Below, in pieces: positions 43,154-51,642 of a stretch of DNA of 64,000 nucleotides (position 1 is the first letter of the stretch; every line of letters starts with the position of its first letter). Both the position numbers and the translations under genes were made by a program. Source of the DNA: Bradyrhizobium sp. ISRA464 (GTDB lineage: Bacteria; Pseudomonadota; Alphaproteobacteria; Rhizobiales; Xanthobacteraceae); the NCBI RefSeq assembly GCF_029910095.1, contig NZ_CP094526.1:2666001-2730000 (forward strand). The letters are read 5' to 3'. The notes under the pieces were generated by a model. The model did no database searches and had not been told where the DNA came from. It saw only the letters and a list, made by a program, of their open reading frames with translations.

Positions 43154-44398
43154 ATGACCCGTTCGCTGAAAAAAATTCTGGACTGGGATGTTTCTGCGGG
43201 GGATGACCCGGCGCAAGCAGTTGCCTGTGTTCTCTTAATACTTGTCTCGGTACTGCTATTTGTTAGCGGTGACGGCGAACCCCCTGGGTTCGATTTTTCG
43301 TGTTTTTGGGCTGCGGGCACGATGGCGCTCGATGGCCACGCGGCGTCCGCCTACGATTGGGAGCAACTGCATCAGCAAATTGTTGTTCGGATGCAACTGA
43401 TCAATCACGTCTCGTATCCCTACGATCAGTTTCCAATTCCGTTTTTTTATCCGCCTGTGTTTTTCTTGGTATTGGCGCCCTTGGCGCTCCTGCCGTTTCC
43501 GATTGCGTTCTGGGTTTGGAGCGCGGCAAAGCTATTTTGCTGGCTCCTCGTTATCTATGCCATCCGGCCACGCTCCGCCGCGCTCCTGCTGGCGCTCGCC
43601 ACTCCGCCCATCTTCTACGATATGTTTCACGGCCAAAGCGGGCTGCTTGCGGCATCGTTGTTTGGTGGCATCTTGTTGACATTGAATAGGCGTCCAATCT
43701 TCAGTGGCTTCTTGCTCGCGTTCCTTATCTTCAAACCTCAATACGGCATTCTTCTCCCTTTCGTGTTGGTCGCCACCAGGCGTTGGAGCATCATCATCAC
43801 CACCGTTTTGGTAATGCTGGCCCTAGTGCTGCTCACCGGAGTCACCTTCGGCTGGGATACTTTCAGGGCATTTGGTGAGGCGGCTACTTTTGGAACGACA
43901 CGGTTTCACCTTAGTGGAGGGCTAGCATGGTATAATTTGTCGAGTGTTTATGGACTACTTCGGCTGGTCGGCTTTGGTTACGGAGTGGCCTTGTCGTTCC
44001 ACATAGCCGTCGCGTCAGCCACGGTGATTTGGGTGGTTGTCATATGGAGTCGCAACGTCTGCTTCGCCATTCAGGCGGCCAGCCTGCTTGTGGCAACGCC
44101 GCTCATTTCTCCTTACTTTGCCATCTACGATCTGCCGATCCTAGCGATGGCGTTGGTCTTTCTCATGAACGCGAACATGGATCAGGTCTCGCTGCTCTCG
44201 AATCGACGAGCCCTCCGGATCGGTCTCAGTACCATAATCGTACTAGGATACGCTTTCCCGTTCGTGCTCATGCCCGTTGGTCCGTTTATGTGCGCGACCA
44301 TGATTGTGATCGTCTGGATGAAAATGCGGCAACTCGAGGCTAGCGGGATAATCATAAGCGAGCAGCCGCGAAAATCTGCAACGGTCCGAGGCTATTAA
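43154..44398 (+). CDS. Glycosyltransferase family 87 (DUF2029) membrane protein
   Basis: A 414-residue polytopic membrane protein from the ATG at 43154. About ten helices are predictable. The early periplasmic segment GFDFSCFWAAGTMALDG with DWEQLHQQ and the FPIPFFYPPVFFLVLAPLAL motif match GT87 polyprenyl-phosphate-linked mannosyl/arabinosyl-type transferases; the Asp of FDFSCFWAAG is a likely catalytic or metal-binding acid. GQSGLLAASLFGG also fits. It is the main gene of cassette copy 1. It probably adds a sugar from a lipid carrier to an envelope glycan or lipid; the acceptor is unknown. Confidence 0.82.
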   Translation: MTRSLKKILDWDVSAGDDPAQAVACVLLILVSVLLFVSGDGEPPGFDFSCFWAAGTMALDGHAASAYDWEQLHQQIVVRMQLINHVSYPYDQFPIPFFYPPVFFLVLAPLALLPFPIAFWVWSAAKLFCWLLVIYAIRPRSAALLLALATPPIFYDMFHGQSGLLAASLFGGILLTLNRRPIFSGFLLAFLIFKPQYGILLPFVLVATRRWSIIITTVLVMLALVLLTGVTFGWDTFRAFGEAATFGTTRFHLSGGLAWYNLSSVYGLLRLVGFGYGVALSFHIAVASATVIWVVVIWSRNVCFAIQAASLLVATPLISPYFAIYDLPILAMALVFLMNANMDQVSLLSNRRALRIGLSTIIVLGYAFPFVLMPVGPFMCATMIVIVWMKMRQLEASGIIISEQPRKSATVRGY

Positions 44399-44725
44399 CT
44401 CGGGTCTACCCAATTGCGGCGGCGCGCCAATGACGCCGCCCAGGCTGCCTGCCAACCAAGACGTCAAGTGCACTCGCCGCGGCAGGCGCATAAGCGTTCT
44501 ACAGAGCAATTTAGATCCACTCTCGGGCCACACCGTGCGGCAGTTCCGATGCGAATGCAGAGAGCGCATTTGGAAAGACGATTGAGGCCGCCTCAGCGCG
44601 GGCTGCATGCCAAGCCGCTGTCCATGGAATACATCCAGCGGCCGATGAGACCCTGATCTCTCTCGCTGGCCACCTGCGTGCTTTTGTCCGGTTGACCCCG
44701 GCAATGGTCGCACCTTCAAAAATAG
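44399..44725. other. Spacer within cassette copy 1
   Basis: About 330 bp between the GT87 stop and the point where similarity to the other cassette resumes. It holds no coding frame that I can support; a 52-codon frame from 44430 is too short and unsupported. Confidence 0.5.
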
Positions 44726-44805
44726 GACTTGTGCATAATGAGTGAGTAGACATTTAAATAGGTCGATCTGACCAGTCCGGCACCTTCGGCACCGCGAGGC
44801 GAAAA
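44726..44805 (+). pseudogene. 3' relic of the hydroxylase gene in cassette 1
   Basis: Starting at aggacttgtgc, this segment aligns with the last ~95 bp of the intact fatty-acid/sterol hydroxylase gene of copy 2 (from 52366), including gagtagacat, gatctg-ccagtccggca and ttcggca-cg-gaggc-aaaaa. It shows that copy 1 once carried the same gene end. Confidence 0.7.
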
Positions 44806-45093
44806 ATGAATTGGGGTAAGGCAGTCTTGCTGCTCTCCTGCTTGTTTCTTGGGTGTGCAGACCTCATCACCACCAATGAGATCCTGCATCTTGGGTTGGG
44901 CGAGTTGAACCCGTTCATGCGGGTAGCCCAAGCATGGTTCGGTACGTGGTGGCTCATTCCCAAGCTGGGCTTAACGTATCTCGTCATGTGGCTGCTCTGG
45001 CGGAGCAACAACATCTATAATATCGCTCTCGTAGTAGCGTTCTGCTCTACGCCTGTGCTGAACAACCTCATGCTTATCGCCGGCACGAACTGA
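44806..45093 (+). CDS. DUF5658-like small membrane protein
   Basis: A 95-residue protein with three predicted membrane helices (AVLLLSCLFLGCADLIT; WWLIPKLGLTYLVMWLLW; YNIALVVAFCSTPVLNNLML). The DLITTNEILHLGLGELNPFM motif is typical of DUF5658, whose function is unknown. It is the intact copy of a gene that has decayed in cassette 2. A hairpin 6 bp downstream probably terminates the transcript. Confidence 0.75.
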   Translation: MNWGKAVLLLSCLFLGCADLITTNEILHLGLGELNPFMRVAQAWFGTWWLIPKLGLTYLVMWLLWRSNNIYNIALVVAFCSTPVLNNLMLIAGTN

Positions 45094-45098
45094 AGCGG

Positions 45099-45130
45099 TC
45101 ACGCGTCGGTTGTCGCAACCGGCGACGTGA
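45099..45130 (+). terminator. Hairpin closing cassette 1
   Basis: TCACG-CGTCGGTTG pairs with CAACCGGCG-ACGTGA around TCG, starting 6 bp behind the DUF5658 stop. No strong U-run follows. The corresponding hairpin in cassette 2 (52732-52764) has changed in paired positions. Confidence 0.6.
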
Positions 45131-45304
45131 GGTTGTTCGGTGCGGCTGGCGATCCGATCGCCTCTGAAAAAGCTGCGCCGTCGAGCTCGAAATGTCGTCG
45201 TGTCGTCGTGTCCCGGCGGCGCCCTGTTGTTGCTGGGTCCTGAAATTCGCCAGCGAGCTATGATCTAGCAGCGTATCCATCCGACCTAGGCCGCGGACAG
45301 GGGC

Positions 45305-45547
45305 TCACCGAATCCACCGCTTGAGGAGTTCGGGGTCTTCCTTGTGCATCCTGATGAGCTCCATCAGGTTTTCGATGCCGAAGTCAGTGAACGCCATGAC
45401 CTGGTCGTCACCTATGCCGTAAACCCAGATGACGCCATCCTCTGTGCCCATTCCGTTGGCCACGTCCCAGAGCCAGTCCTCGTCTTCGCCGAGGTCTTTT
45501 GCGACGCGAGCGATGGTAAAGACGGCGTGAACCTTGTTGACGTGCAT
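45305..45547 (-). CDS. Small hypothetical protein next to IS66
   Basis: An 80-residue acidic protein (KDLGEDEDWLWDVANGMGTE … VIWVYGIGDDQVMAFTDFGI). I recall similar small proteins beside IS66-type transposase genes in rhizobia, so it may belong to that element, but the function is unknown. It begins 3 bp after the transposase C-terminal stop on the same strand, which supports a common transcript before the insertion. Confidence 0.6.
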   Translation of the reverse strand: MHVNKVHAVFTIARVAKDLGEDEDWLWDVANGMGTEDGVIWVYGIGDDQVMAFTDFGIENLMELIRMHKEDPELLKRWIR

Positions 45548-45549
45548 GG

Positions 45550-45777
45550 CTACGCCGCCTGGGCGGAGGACCTCGACGCAGAAGGCGTCCAGTTCCAGGG
45601 CAGCAACTCGTGCAGGCGGTTCTGCGGCATGTCGGCGATGCGCGCGAAGACGTCGGCAAGCCAGGCTTTCGGGTCGATGTCGTTGAGACGCGCCGTCACG
45701 AGAAGCGTGGCCATCACGGCAGCCCGCTCGGCGCCGCGATCAGAACCGGCGAACAACCATGCCTTTCTTCCCAGAGC
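45550..45777 (-). pseudogene. tnpC: IS66 transposase TnpC, 3' fragment
   Basis: About 76 codons from the insertion junction to the stop at 45550: LALGRKAWLFAGSDRGAERA, LLVTARLNDIDPKAWLADVF and LHELLPWNW, the C-terminal domain of IS66 TnpC. It is the missing continuation of the frame at 48350-49777, separated by the serine-recombinase element. Confidence 0.88.
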
Positions 45778-45805
45778 AAGCCTTGAGTCATTGTGCGCCC
45801 CTTCT

Positions 45806-47875
45806 TTAAGTGCTTGTAAACATTGGAAGCGTGTCCGCGTCAATTTCGCGAGACGGGCGACCCTTTCGGGCAATCGCTGTTTTGACCGCCTCGGACGCCA
45901 AATCGGCAGCTCGAATCTGACAGGGTGCTCGCGGAACAACCTGCACAGCAGGAAGAACGCCGCTGGAGACAAGGCGGCGGATCATATGACTTGAGACACC
46001 GAGCGCTTTTGCGGCCTCGATCTGCGTAAGCCATTCGCCGTTTTTTTCCGCTGAACGGTAGGCATGGATGCCACGCACACGGCGAATAGAGCTGACCCGA
46101 TGTGCTGTCCAGGTCTTACCCATGCCGGTGGGCAAGCCCATGCGATTGAGCGTGGCGGCGATGTGCTCGTCAGACCAGCGCCCGGCCATGCTGCGGACAA
46201 CAGCCAAGGCATCTTCCGCCGTGGAGGAACCGTGTTCACCGGAGCGCGGCTTGCGGATCCGAAGCTCGGAGTGCTGCCCACCCTGCCAATGGATCGTGAG
46301 CACAACGTCGCGTACCGCATCGTCGACGTCCGCGATGATGTCGACAATCAAGGCTCGCAGTAGCTGCTGGCGCGCGCGCATCGTCACATCAGGGGATTTC
46401 CAGGCTACGGACAGGTTATCCACCAGATCGGCAAAGGTGCCGGGATCGACCGCGTGGCCGGATGACTGATGGTCATTCTGGCGATTTTCCAGCTCGCGCA
46501 GACGGCGCAAAGCGTATTCCCAGTTCTTCTCCAACTGCGCAGCGATCAGGCGATTATCGGGGTCACAGGCAGCGTAGCGGCGCTCAGCAAGCGTGGCATC
46601 GTACCGGGCTTGCTGGAGTTCCAGATCAAGGATCCGGCGCTTGTCATCTTGGCGTTCCCGTTGCATGCGCTGCGCCTCGAACGCGGCCTCGATCGCCATG
46701 GGTTCTACCGCTCGTAACAGTTCTCGTGCAACTGCCGCGTCGATCTTTGAAGCACCGAATATCATACAGCGAAGCCGACCTGCCAGACTACCCTTGTCAC
46801 AGCGGTAGACCGGGTAGCTGATTCGACCGCCCCTGTAGCTGACGCTCAGGCGCTGACCACAACGAGCGCACGTCAGAATGCCCGACAAGAGCGCCTGGCC
46901 GCCCCGGCCTGATTTTGCGCCATCTGGGCGACCGTAGGCGTTAAGCGCCAATTGCTTCTGGTTGCGCTGGTAGTCATCCCAGGTGATGTACCCTTCGTGA
47001 TGATCCTTTATCATCACATCCCAGGTGCCCGCCGGTTTGTAGTGCCCGTAGGTCCGCCGCGCTCTTCCTTCGACAATCGCGGTTCGCTTCTCGCTTTTGC
47101 CGTATACGTAAACACCCGCATAGAACGGATTCTTCAGCACACTGATCACATTGCGGTAGCGGATGGGCTGCCAAACGAAGTTTGTCATGCGACCTTCATC
47201 AGCCGGTCGGGGGAAGTGGATTTGCTCCGCCTTCATCGACAACAACACCTGGCGAGCGCTACCAAGTTCGCGAAAGCGAGTGAAGATAAGTCGAATCACC
47301 TCTTGCAGACGCAGGTCAGCATCCAGGCCCAGACCGGCTTCGCGATGCCAGACATAACCAAACGGCACTGATAAGCGTAGCTCACCACGTTGGGCCTTCG
47401 CCCTGGCTGCGTCTAGCATCCGTGCCCGGATTATGCCCAACTCAAACTCGCTTATGCTTCCCTTCATGCCGAGCAAGAGCCGATCGTTCGGAAGGCAAGG
47501 ATTATAAATGCCGTCGTGATCAATCACCCTCGCTTCAACAAGCCCGCACAACTCAAGCAGATGATGCCAATCGCGGCCGTTGCGCGCGAGCCGCGATGCA
47601 TCGAAACAAATCACGGCGCCGACGGCTCCTGCGCACAACCATGCGACCAGCCGATCAAATCCGGGCCGGGCCACCGTTCCACTCGCCGAACGGCCGAGGT
47701 CATCATCAATGACTTCCACGTCGGAGAAGCCGTGCCGGCGCGCAATATCCACAAGATCGTACTGTCGCCGTTGGCTCTCCAGATTGGCCATCACCTGGGA
47801 TTGCGTTGACTGCCGCACATAGACGACAGCTTTGCGCTTCAAGAGCGCTTCCGGGATCTGGTCAGTGTCGGGCAT
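45806..47875 (-). CDS. Large serine recombinase
   Basis: A 689-residue recombinase read from the ATG at 47875 (a GTG one codon earlier is possible). The N-terminal resolvase domain carries the catalytic Ser in YVRQSTQSQV (about residue 23), followed by LGRSASGTVARPGFDRL and FDASRLARNGRDW. The recombinase domain (FGYVWHREAGLGLDADLRLQ) and a zinc ribbon (ILTCARCGQRLSVSYRGG … YRCDKGSLAGRLRC) follow, then a coiled coil and an unusual C-terminus with a helix-turn-helix (TQIEAAKALGVSSHMIRRLV). It is intact and would catalyse insertion and excision of the element that carries it. Confidence 0.93.
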   Translation of the reverse strand: MPDTDQIPEALLKRKAVVYVRQSTQSQVMANLESQRRQYDLVDIARRHGFSDVEVIDDDLGRSASGTVARPGFDRLVAWLCAGAVGAVICFDASRLARNGRDWHHLLELCGLVEARVIDHDGIYNPCLPNDRLLLGMKGSISEFELGIIRARMLDAARAKAQRGELRLSVPFGYVWHREAGLGLDADLRLQEVIRLIFTRFRELGSARQVLLSMKAEQIHFPRPADEGRMTNFVWQPIRYRNVISVLKNPFYAGVYVYGKSEKRTAIVEGRARRTYGHYKPAGTWDVMIKDHHEGYITWDDYQRNQKQLALNAYGRPDGAKSGRGGQALLSGILTCARCGQRLSVSYRGGRISYPVYRCDKGSLAGRLRCMIFGASKIDAAVARELLRAVEPMAIEAAFEAQRMQRERQDDKRRILDLELQQARYDATLAERRYAACDPDNRLIAAQLEKNWEYALRRLRELENRQNDHQSSGHAVDPGTFADLVDNLSVAWKSPDVTMRARQQLLRALIVDIIADVDDAVRDVVLTIHWQGGQHSELRIRKPRSGEHGSSTAEDALAVVRSMAGRWSDEHIAATLNRMGLPTGMGKTWTAHRVSSIRRVRGIHAYRSAEKNGEWLTQIEAAKALGVSSHMIRRLVSSGVLPAVQVVPRAPCQIRAADLASEAVKTAIARKGRPSREIDADTLPMFTST

Positions 47876-48041
47876 CACCGAGCTCCTCGACTACCAGGCC
47901 GGCGGCCTGCATGAGGATTTGGGCGAGCGTCAGTAACGCCTTCACCCGCGCCGCCTCGTTCATCCTGTCCAGCCTGTCCGGCTCGAATATCAGGCTCAGT
48001 TGCCCGACTGAAATCTGTGCAGCTACGCGCTCCTGCTTCAT
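47862..48041 (-). CDS. Small 59-residue frame overlapping the recombinase start
   Basis: The frame reads MKQERVAAQISVGQLSLIFE … LDRMNEAARVKALLTLAQIL … AAGLVVEELGDARH and has a ribosome binding site-like gggag before the ATG at 48041. It overlaps the recombinase start by 14 bp, consistent with coupled translation. It looks like a small helical protein; related elements often carry such a gene just before the recombinase. Function unknown. Confidence 0.6.
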   Translation of the reverse strand: MKQERVAAQISVGQLSLIFEPDRLDRMNEAARVKALLTLAQILMQAAGLVVEELGDARH

Positions 48042-48357
48042 CGGCGTTCTCCCATACGACTCGATCGCTCGGGGAGTTTGCGGAAATGGCGAGCGCTGTG
48101 ACCAGTCTCTTCAGCTCTGATAATGCAGCAAGATCAACTTGTGGTCGCCCGGAGGTCATCTCCGCGCACGCGATTGGATCTACCATCCAGCTGGGAATCG
48201 TGATGACCGTGCCCAATGGGGCTCGGATCCGCAAAAACTGACCTGTCGCGCGTTGCTCCACACGACGCACGTTCACCATCTGGCCAAAATAGGGATGCCA
48301 GCGATAGTGGACCTCAAAATCCTCCCCGACATGGGCAGAATGAACGGTAAACGGCAA
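47875..48357 (-). CDS. DUF5372-like small protein (start uncertain)
   Basis: The protein-like core is VHYRWHPYFGQMVNVRRVEQ … TVITIPSWMVDPIACAEM … LSELKRLVTALAIS, matching the pattern of DUF5372, a small family found with serine recombinases of this type. No ATG lies in frame before this core; a TTG at 48357 spans the element border. The last ~50 codons overlap the 59-residue frame and are probably not translated as such, or a frameshift is present. I keep the whole open frame but regard its ends as unsettled. Confidence 0.55.
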   Translation of the reverse strand: MPFTVHSAHVGEDFEVHYRWHPYFGQMVNVRRVEQRATGQFLRIRAPLGTVITIPSWMVDPIACAEMTSGRPQVDLAALSELKRLVTALAISANSPSDRVVWENADEAGARSCTDFSRATEPDIRAGQAGQDERGGAGEGVTDARPNPHAGRRPGSRGAR

Positions 48358-49777
48358 AACCGCGCAACGCTCGCTCCGCTGCATTGTTTGTCATGCAGAT
48401 CCGTCCGTCGTGGACAAGGCGGGCAAAGCCCTCCCAACGGTTGAGCAGATAGTTGATCGGCTTAATCACGTTGGACGAACGTGAGAGCCGGGCAGATTCC
48501 GTCCGGAGCCAAGCCTCAAGGTCGGTCAGCAGTGGCGCGCTTCTCTCCCGGCGGATCTGCAGCCGCTCCTCAGCGCTCAGCCCATAGATGTCGCGCTCGA
48601 TCTCGAACAACTGGTCAATCCGACGAACCGCTTCCAGCGCAACGGGCGAGATCGCCGTCGCCGATCTTCCGCGGCGAGCGTTCTGGGCGATGTCGGCAAG
48701 TTCGAAGAACGCCCTCCGGCCATGTGCCCAACGGAAGGCGGGCGTGGCCGGCAACGCCTTGCGTCCGGGATCGAAGAGAGCGTTGAACCCGCTATAGGCA
48801 TCGGCCTGCAGGATGCCGGCGAAGTTCTGAAGATGCCGCGCGGGATGCTCGCCGCGCCGATCACGTGAGGCGTAGAACAGCGCCGCCGGTGGATCTCGCC
48901 CGCCGAATGGCCGATCGTCGCGAACATAGGTCCAAATCCGGCCGGTATCTGCTTTCCCTTTCGCCAGGATCGGTATCTTGGTGTCGTCACCGTGGAGCCT
49001 GTCGGCGGAGAGCACATAGGCTTCGATCAGTTCAAAGATCGGCCTGACCGCAAAGGCTCCGGCGCCCACCTGGTCCGCCAGCGTCGAGACCGACAGGGCG
49101 ATCCCCTCACATTTGAAGCGCTGGCTCTGTCGATTTAGCGGCTGATGCTGACCAAATTTGTCGAACAGGATTGTCGCCAGAAGCTGGGGTCCGATATAGC
49201 CCCGGGGTGTGGCATGGAACGGCGCTGGCGGCTGCGTGATCGCCTCGCAATCCCGACAACTGAACTTCTCCCGCACTGTGTCGATCACCTTGAACCGGCG
49301 TGGGATCTCCTCCAGCGTCGAGGTCACGCTTTCGCCGAGCTTCGACAGCCGGGCCGATCCGCAGCAGGGACACTGCGTCGGGGGCGGCAGCACCACGCGC
49401 TCCCGCTCGATATCATCGGGAAAGGGCTGGCGCACCGGCCGCCTGCGCTCAAACGAACGCACCGTCTGCGTCTTTCCGGTCGCCTTCTCGGCAGCGAGCT
49501 CATCCTCGGTCGCGTCCGCCGCGAGTTCCTCAAGCTCAAGCTCCAGCTGATCGAGCAGCCGCGCCGACCGCTCGGAGCGAGCGCCATATATCGTGCGTCG
49601 TAGCTTCTCGATCTCGAGCTTGAGATGGGCAATCAGCGCTTCGGTGCTCGATTGCTTCGCCTGGGCATTGGCCGCTTCAGCAAGCCTGGCTTCCGCCGCA
49701 AGCCTGGCCGTGCGCTCGACCAGGATCATTGCATGCGCGGCGGCAAGATCAGGCGGCAGGTCGGCGCTGGAGTCCAT
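48350..49777 (-). pseudogene. tnpC: IS66 transposase TnpC, 5' part (interrupted)
   Basis: About 475 codons of an IS66 TnpC: the leucine-zipper-like N-terminus (ALIAHLKLEIEKLRRTIYGARSE), the zinc-finger CPCCGSARLSKLGE, the YIGPQLLATILFDKFGQHQPL region, and the DDE core with HGDDTKIPIL, LQADAYSGFNALF and TNNAAERALRGF. Behind ALRGF the frame runs into the serine-recombinase element and ends in the unrelated VYRSFCPCRGGF. No tnpA or tnpB is present upstream; an IS256-type copy begins 62 bp away. IS66 terminal repeats were not located. Confidence 0.9.
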
Positions 49778-49838
49778 AGCCAGATGGAATCACATTCGCC
49801 ACCAAACTCAAATAACAAAGTCTCAGCCTACGCTGGTC

Positions 49839-51270
49839 GGGGGGATGTCCCGATCGGTGTTGAACTACGTCGGGCCGACGTTGCCGGAATGAATGTTACG
49901 CGGCCCTCGTGACGTGGGCAACGGGCTTGATCGTCATGCGATCGTGGTGAGCTTGAAGGGCCGCACGCAGAACCGACAATTGCTTATGCGCCTTCAATCG
50001 TCGGAAGCCGTTGTTGGCCTCGATCATGCCGGCCGCGACCCATCGCAAGGCCATACCGGCATCCCGCCAGCGTTTGACGTTGCGCGTGACGCGGCGAATG
50101 GTGCCCATCATGTTCTCGGCGATGTTGGTACAGGCGAGCGATCGACGAAGCTCCTTCGGCAGCTTCAACCGGACGACAGTCAGGATTTCGTCGAGGCCTT
50201 CGAGGATGCTGGCCGCTACGCCGGGCCATTGCTGGTCGAGTCGACGCGCGAGATTGCGGATCAATTTTTCAGCCTTGTCGGCGTCATCGAGCTCCCAGGC
50301 CTGGCGCAGCACCCGACGAGTGGCCGCATGATGCTCTTTTGGCAGGTGTTCCATGATGTTGCGCGCCTTGTGGATCTGGCAGCGCTGGATCGCAGCGGCC
50401 GAACCGAAGGTGCGGCGGATCGCCTTCGACAACGCTTTCGCGCCGTCGACGATGAACAGTCTTGGCACCGTCGGGTCGAGCCCGCGCGAGACCAGGTTGT
50501 CCAGCAGGGCCTGAACCGTTGCGGCATTCTCGGTCGCCCCTTCCACCAGCGCCAGCGGATGCTTGTTGCCTTCGCCGTCAACCCCGATCGCGGCGACCAG
50601 CACGAGATCGTCGCCGAGATGCAGCCCATCGATTTGGACCACCAGAAGGTCGAGCGCGGACAGATCGGCAGCCATGAAGTCGGCCAGCCGCGCCGCCGAC
50701 AGCGCTACGAACCTCCGCGAGGCCGCCGACTTCGAAACCCCCGATCCGGGCGGTGCCGGCACGTCACCCTCGGGCAGCCGGACAGCGCGGCCGAACCGGC
50801 GCGTCGACACATTGATCAGCATCAGGTTCATCGCCCAACGACCGAGCCAATCCTCCTCCGCCGCCGTTTCCCAGCTCGGGATCGTGACCTCGCGGCCGTC
50901 CACGCCTCGGACGCGCGGGCGCTCGACCTCGATCTTGCCGCCGTGGAAGCCGATCCGTCCCCGCGTTCGGCCCCAACGGTGCGCCCGCCGCGCCGCGTCG
51001 CGACCGTGGCGCGGCCCGCAGGCCGCCGTAACATCCGCCTCCATCATCGTGCCGAGCGCCTCGATTCCTGCCGCAAGGCAGAACCGATCGAAGCTCGCCC
51101 GCACTTCTGCAAACGCTTCGTCCACAGCCCCGGTCGCCGGCGAACCAGCCGGTGTGATATCTCTCGTCATGGCGTTGCTCTCCTTTGTGGAATCAGCACC
51201 CCGAGCCTACCGGCTCAAGGTGGGCAACGCCGACCTCTTCAGAAATTCAACAGAACCCGGGACATCCCCC
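49839..51270 (-). mobile_element. Complete IS256-family insertion sequence
   Basis: Terminal inverted repeats of about 26 bp bracket one transposase gene: the left end GGGGGATGTCCCG-N5-TGTTGAA (49840-49864) matches the complement of the right end TTCAACA-N5-CGGGACATCCCCC (51246-51270). The flanks share only tggtc, shorter than the usual 8-9-bp target duplication, so the duplication has decayed or the ends recombined. Confidence 0.88.
49896..51170 (-). CDS. IS256-family transposase
   Basis: A 424-residue DDE transposase of the Mutator/IS256 group. The catalytic acids lie in VVQIDGLHLGDDL, FIVDGAKALSKAIRR and the NIAENMMGTIRR segment (Glu), and the family's CQIHKARNIMEHLP block is present. Length and lack of stops indicate an intact protein. 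It fills the element between the two inverted repeats. Confidence 0.94.
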   Translation of the reverse strand: MTRDITPAGSPATGAVDEAFAEVRASFDRFCLAAGIEALGTMMEADVTAACGPRHGRDAARRAHRWGRTRGRIGFHGGKIEVERPRVRGVDGREVTIPSWETAAEEDWLGRWAMNLMLINVSTRRFGRAVRLPEGDVPAPPGSGVSKSAASRRFVALSAARLADFMAADLSALDLLVVQIDGLHLGDDLVLVAAIGVDGEGNKHPLALVEGATENAATVQALLDNLVSRGLDPTVPRLFIVDGAKALSKAIRRTFGSAAAIQRCQIHKARNIMEHLPKEHHAATRRVLRQAWELDDADKAEKLIRNLARRLDQQWPGVAASILEGLDEILTVVRLKLPKELRRSLACTNIAENMMGTIRRVTRNVKRWRDAGMALRWVAAGMIEANNGFRRLKAHKQLSVLRAALQAHHDRMTIKPVAHVTRAA

Positions 51271-51308
51271 TGGTCAAGGCGTCTCTCCTCGGAGGCTTAC
51301 CTAGCAGC

Positions 51309-51486
51309 CATCGCGCCGCAGATTTGTGAACCAGTTCACGGTCGCGCCCCGTAGAACCACGGGCAGATGGTGGGCGCGGGAAGCTAACCTTGATTGGTTA
51401 GGTTAAAGGATGAAACGCGCTTGCTGTCTGCAATTGAAAATTGAGGCCAGCTCAAGCTGGGGTAGAGCTTAGCGTGGCGTTTGAAA
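51309..51486 (+). repeat. Shared leader of cassette copy 2
   Basis: Homolog of 42913-43080 (see there). It keeps both palindromes. The following ~155 bp up to the hydroxylase start have no counterpart in copy 1 and show no gene. Confidence 0.8.
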
Positions 51487-51642
51487 TATTATTGAGCACG
51501 CAATGAACAGCTCAACGACGTTAGTTCGCTATCTTCGCTTGGTCGAGATGCGTTAAGCGTGGCGAAGAAAATCCCGTAAAAACCCTGCTTGCGCTCCCCC
51601 GAAGACTGAGAAAAACTAAGGTTTTTGGCTCATGGTGATAGA

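Larger units (their letters stand above)
45776..48355 (-). mobile_element. Serine-recombinase element inserted in IS66 tnpC
   Basis: A ~2.58-kb element lies exactly inside the IS66 transposase frame: removing it joins ERALRGF to ALGRKAWLF. A GC dinucleotide occurs at each border (45776-45777 and 48354-48355), as expected for the crossover core of a large serine recombinase. Cargo is the recombinase, a 59-codon frame and a DUF5372-like gene, all on the minus strand. Confidence 0.85.

Noticed and set aside
44430..44588. 52-codon frame between GT87 and the DUF5658 gene
   Set aside because: Has a Cys-rich end but no ribosome binding site, no recognisable family and no counterpart in cassette 2.
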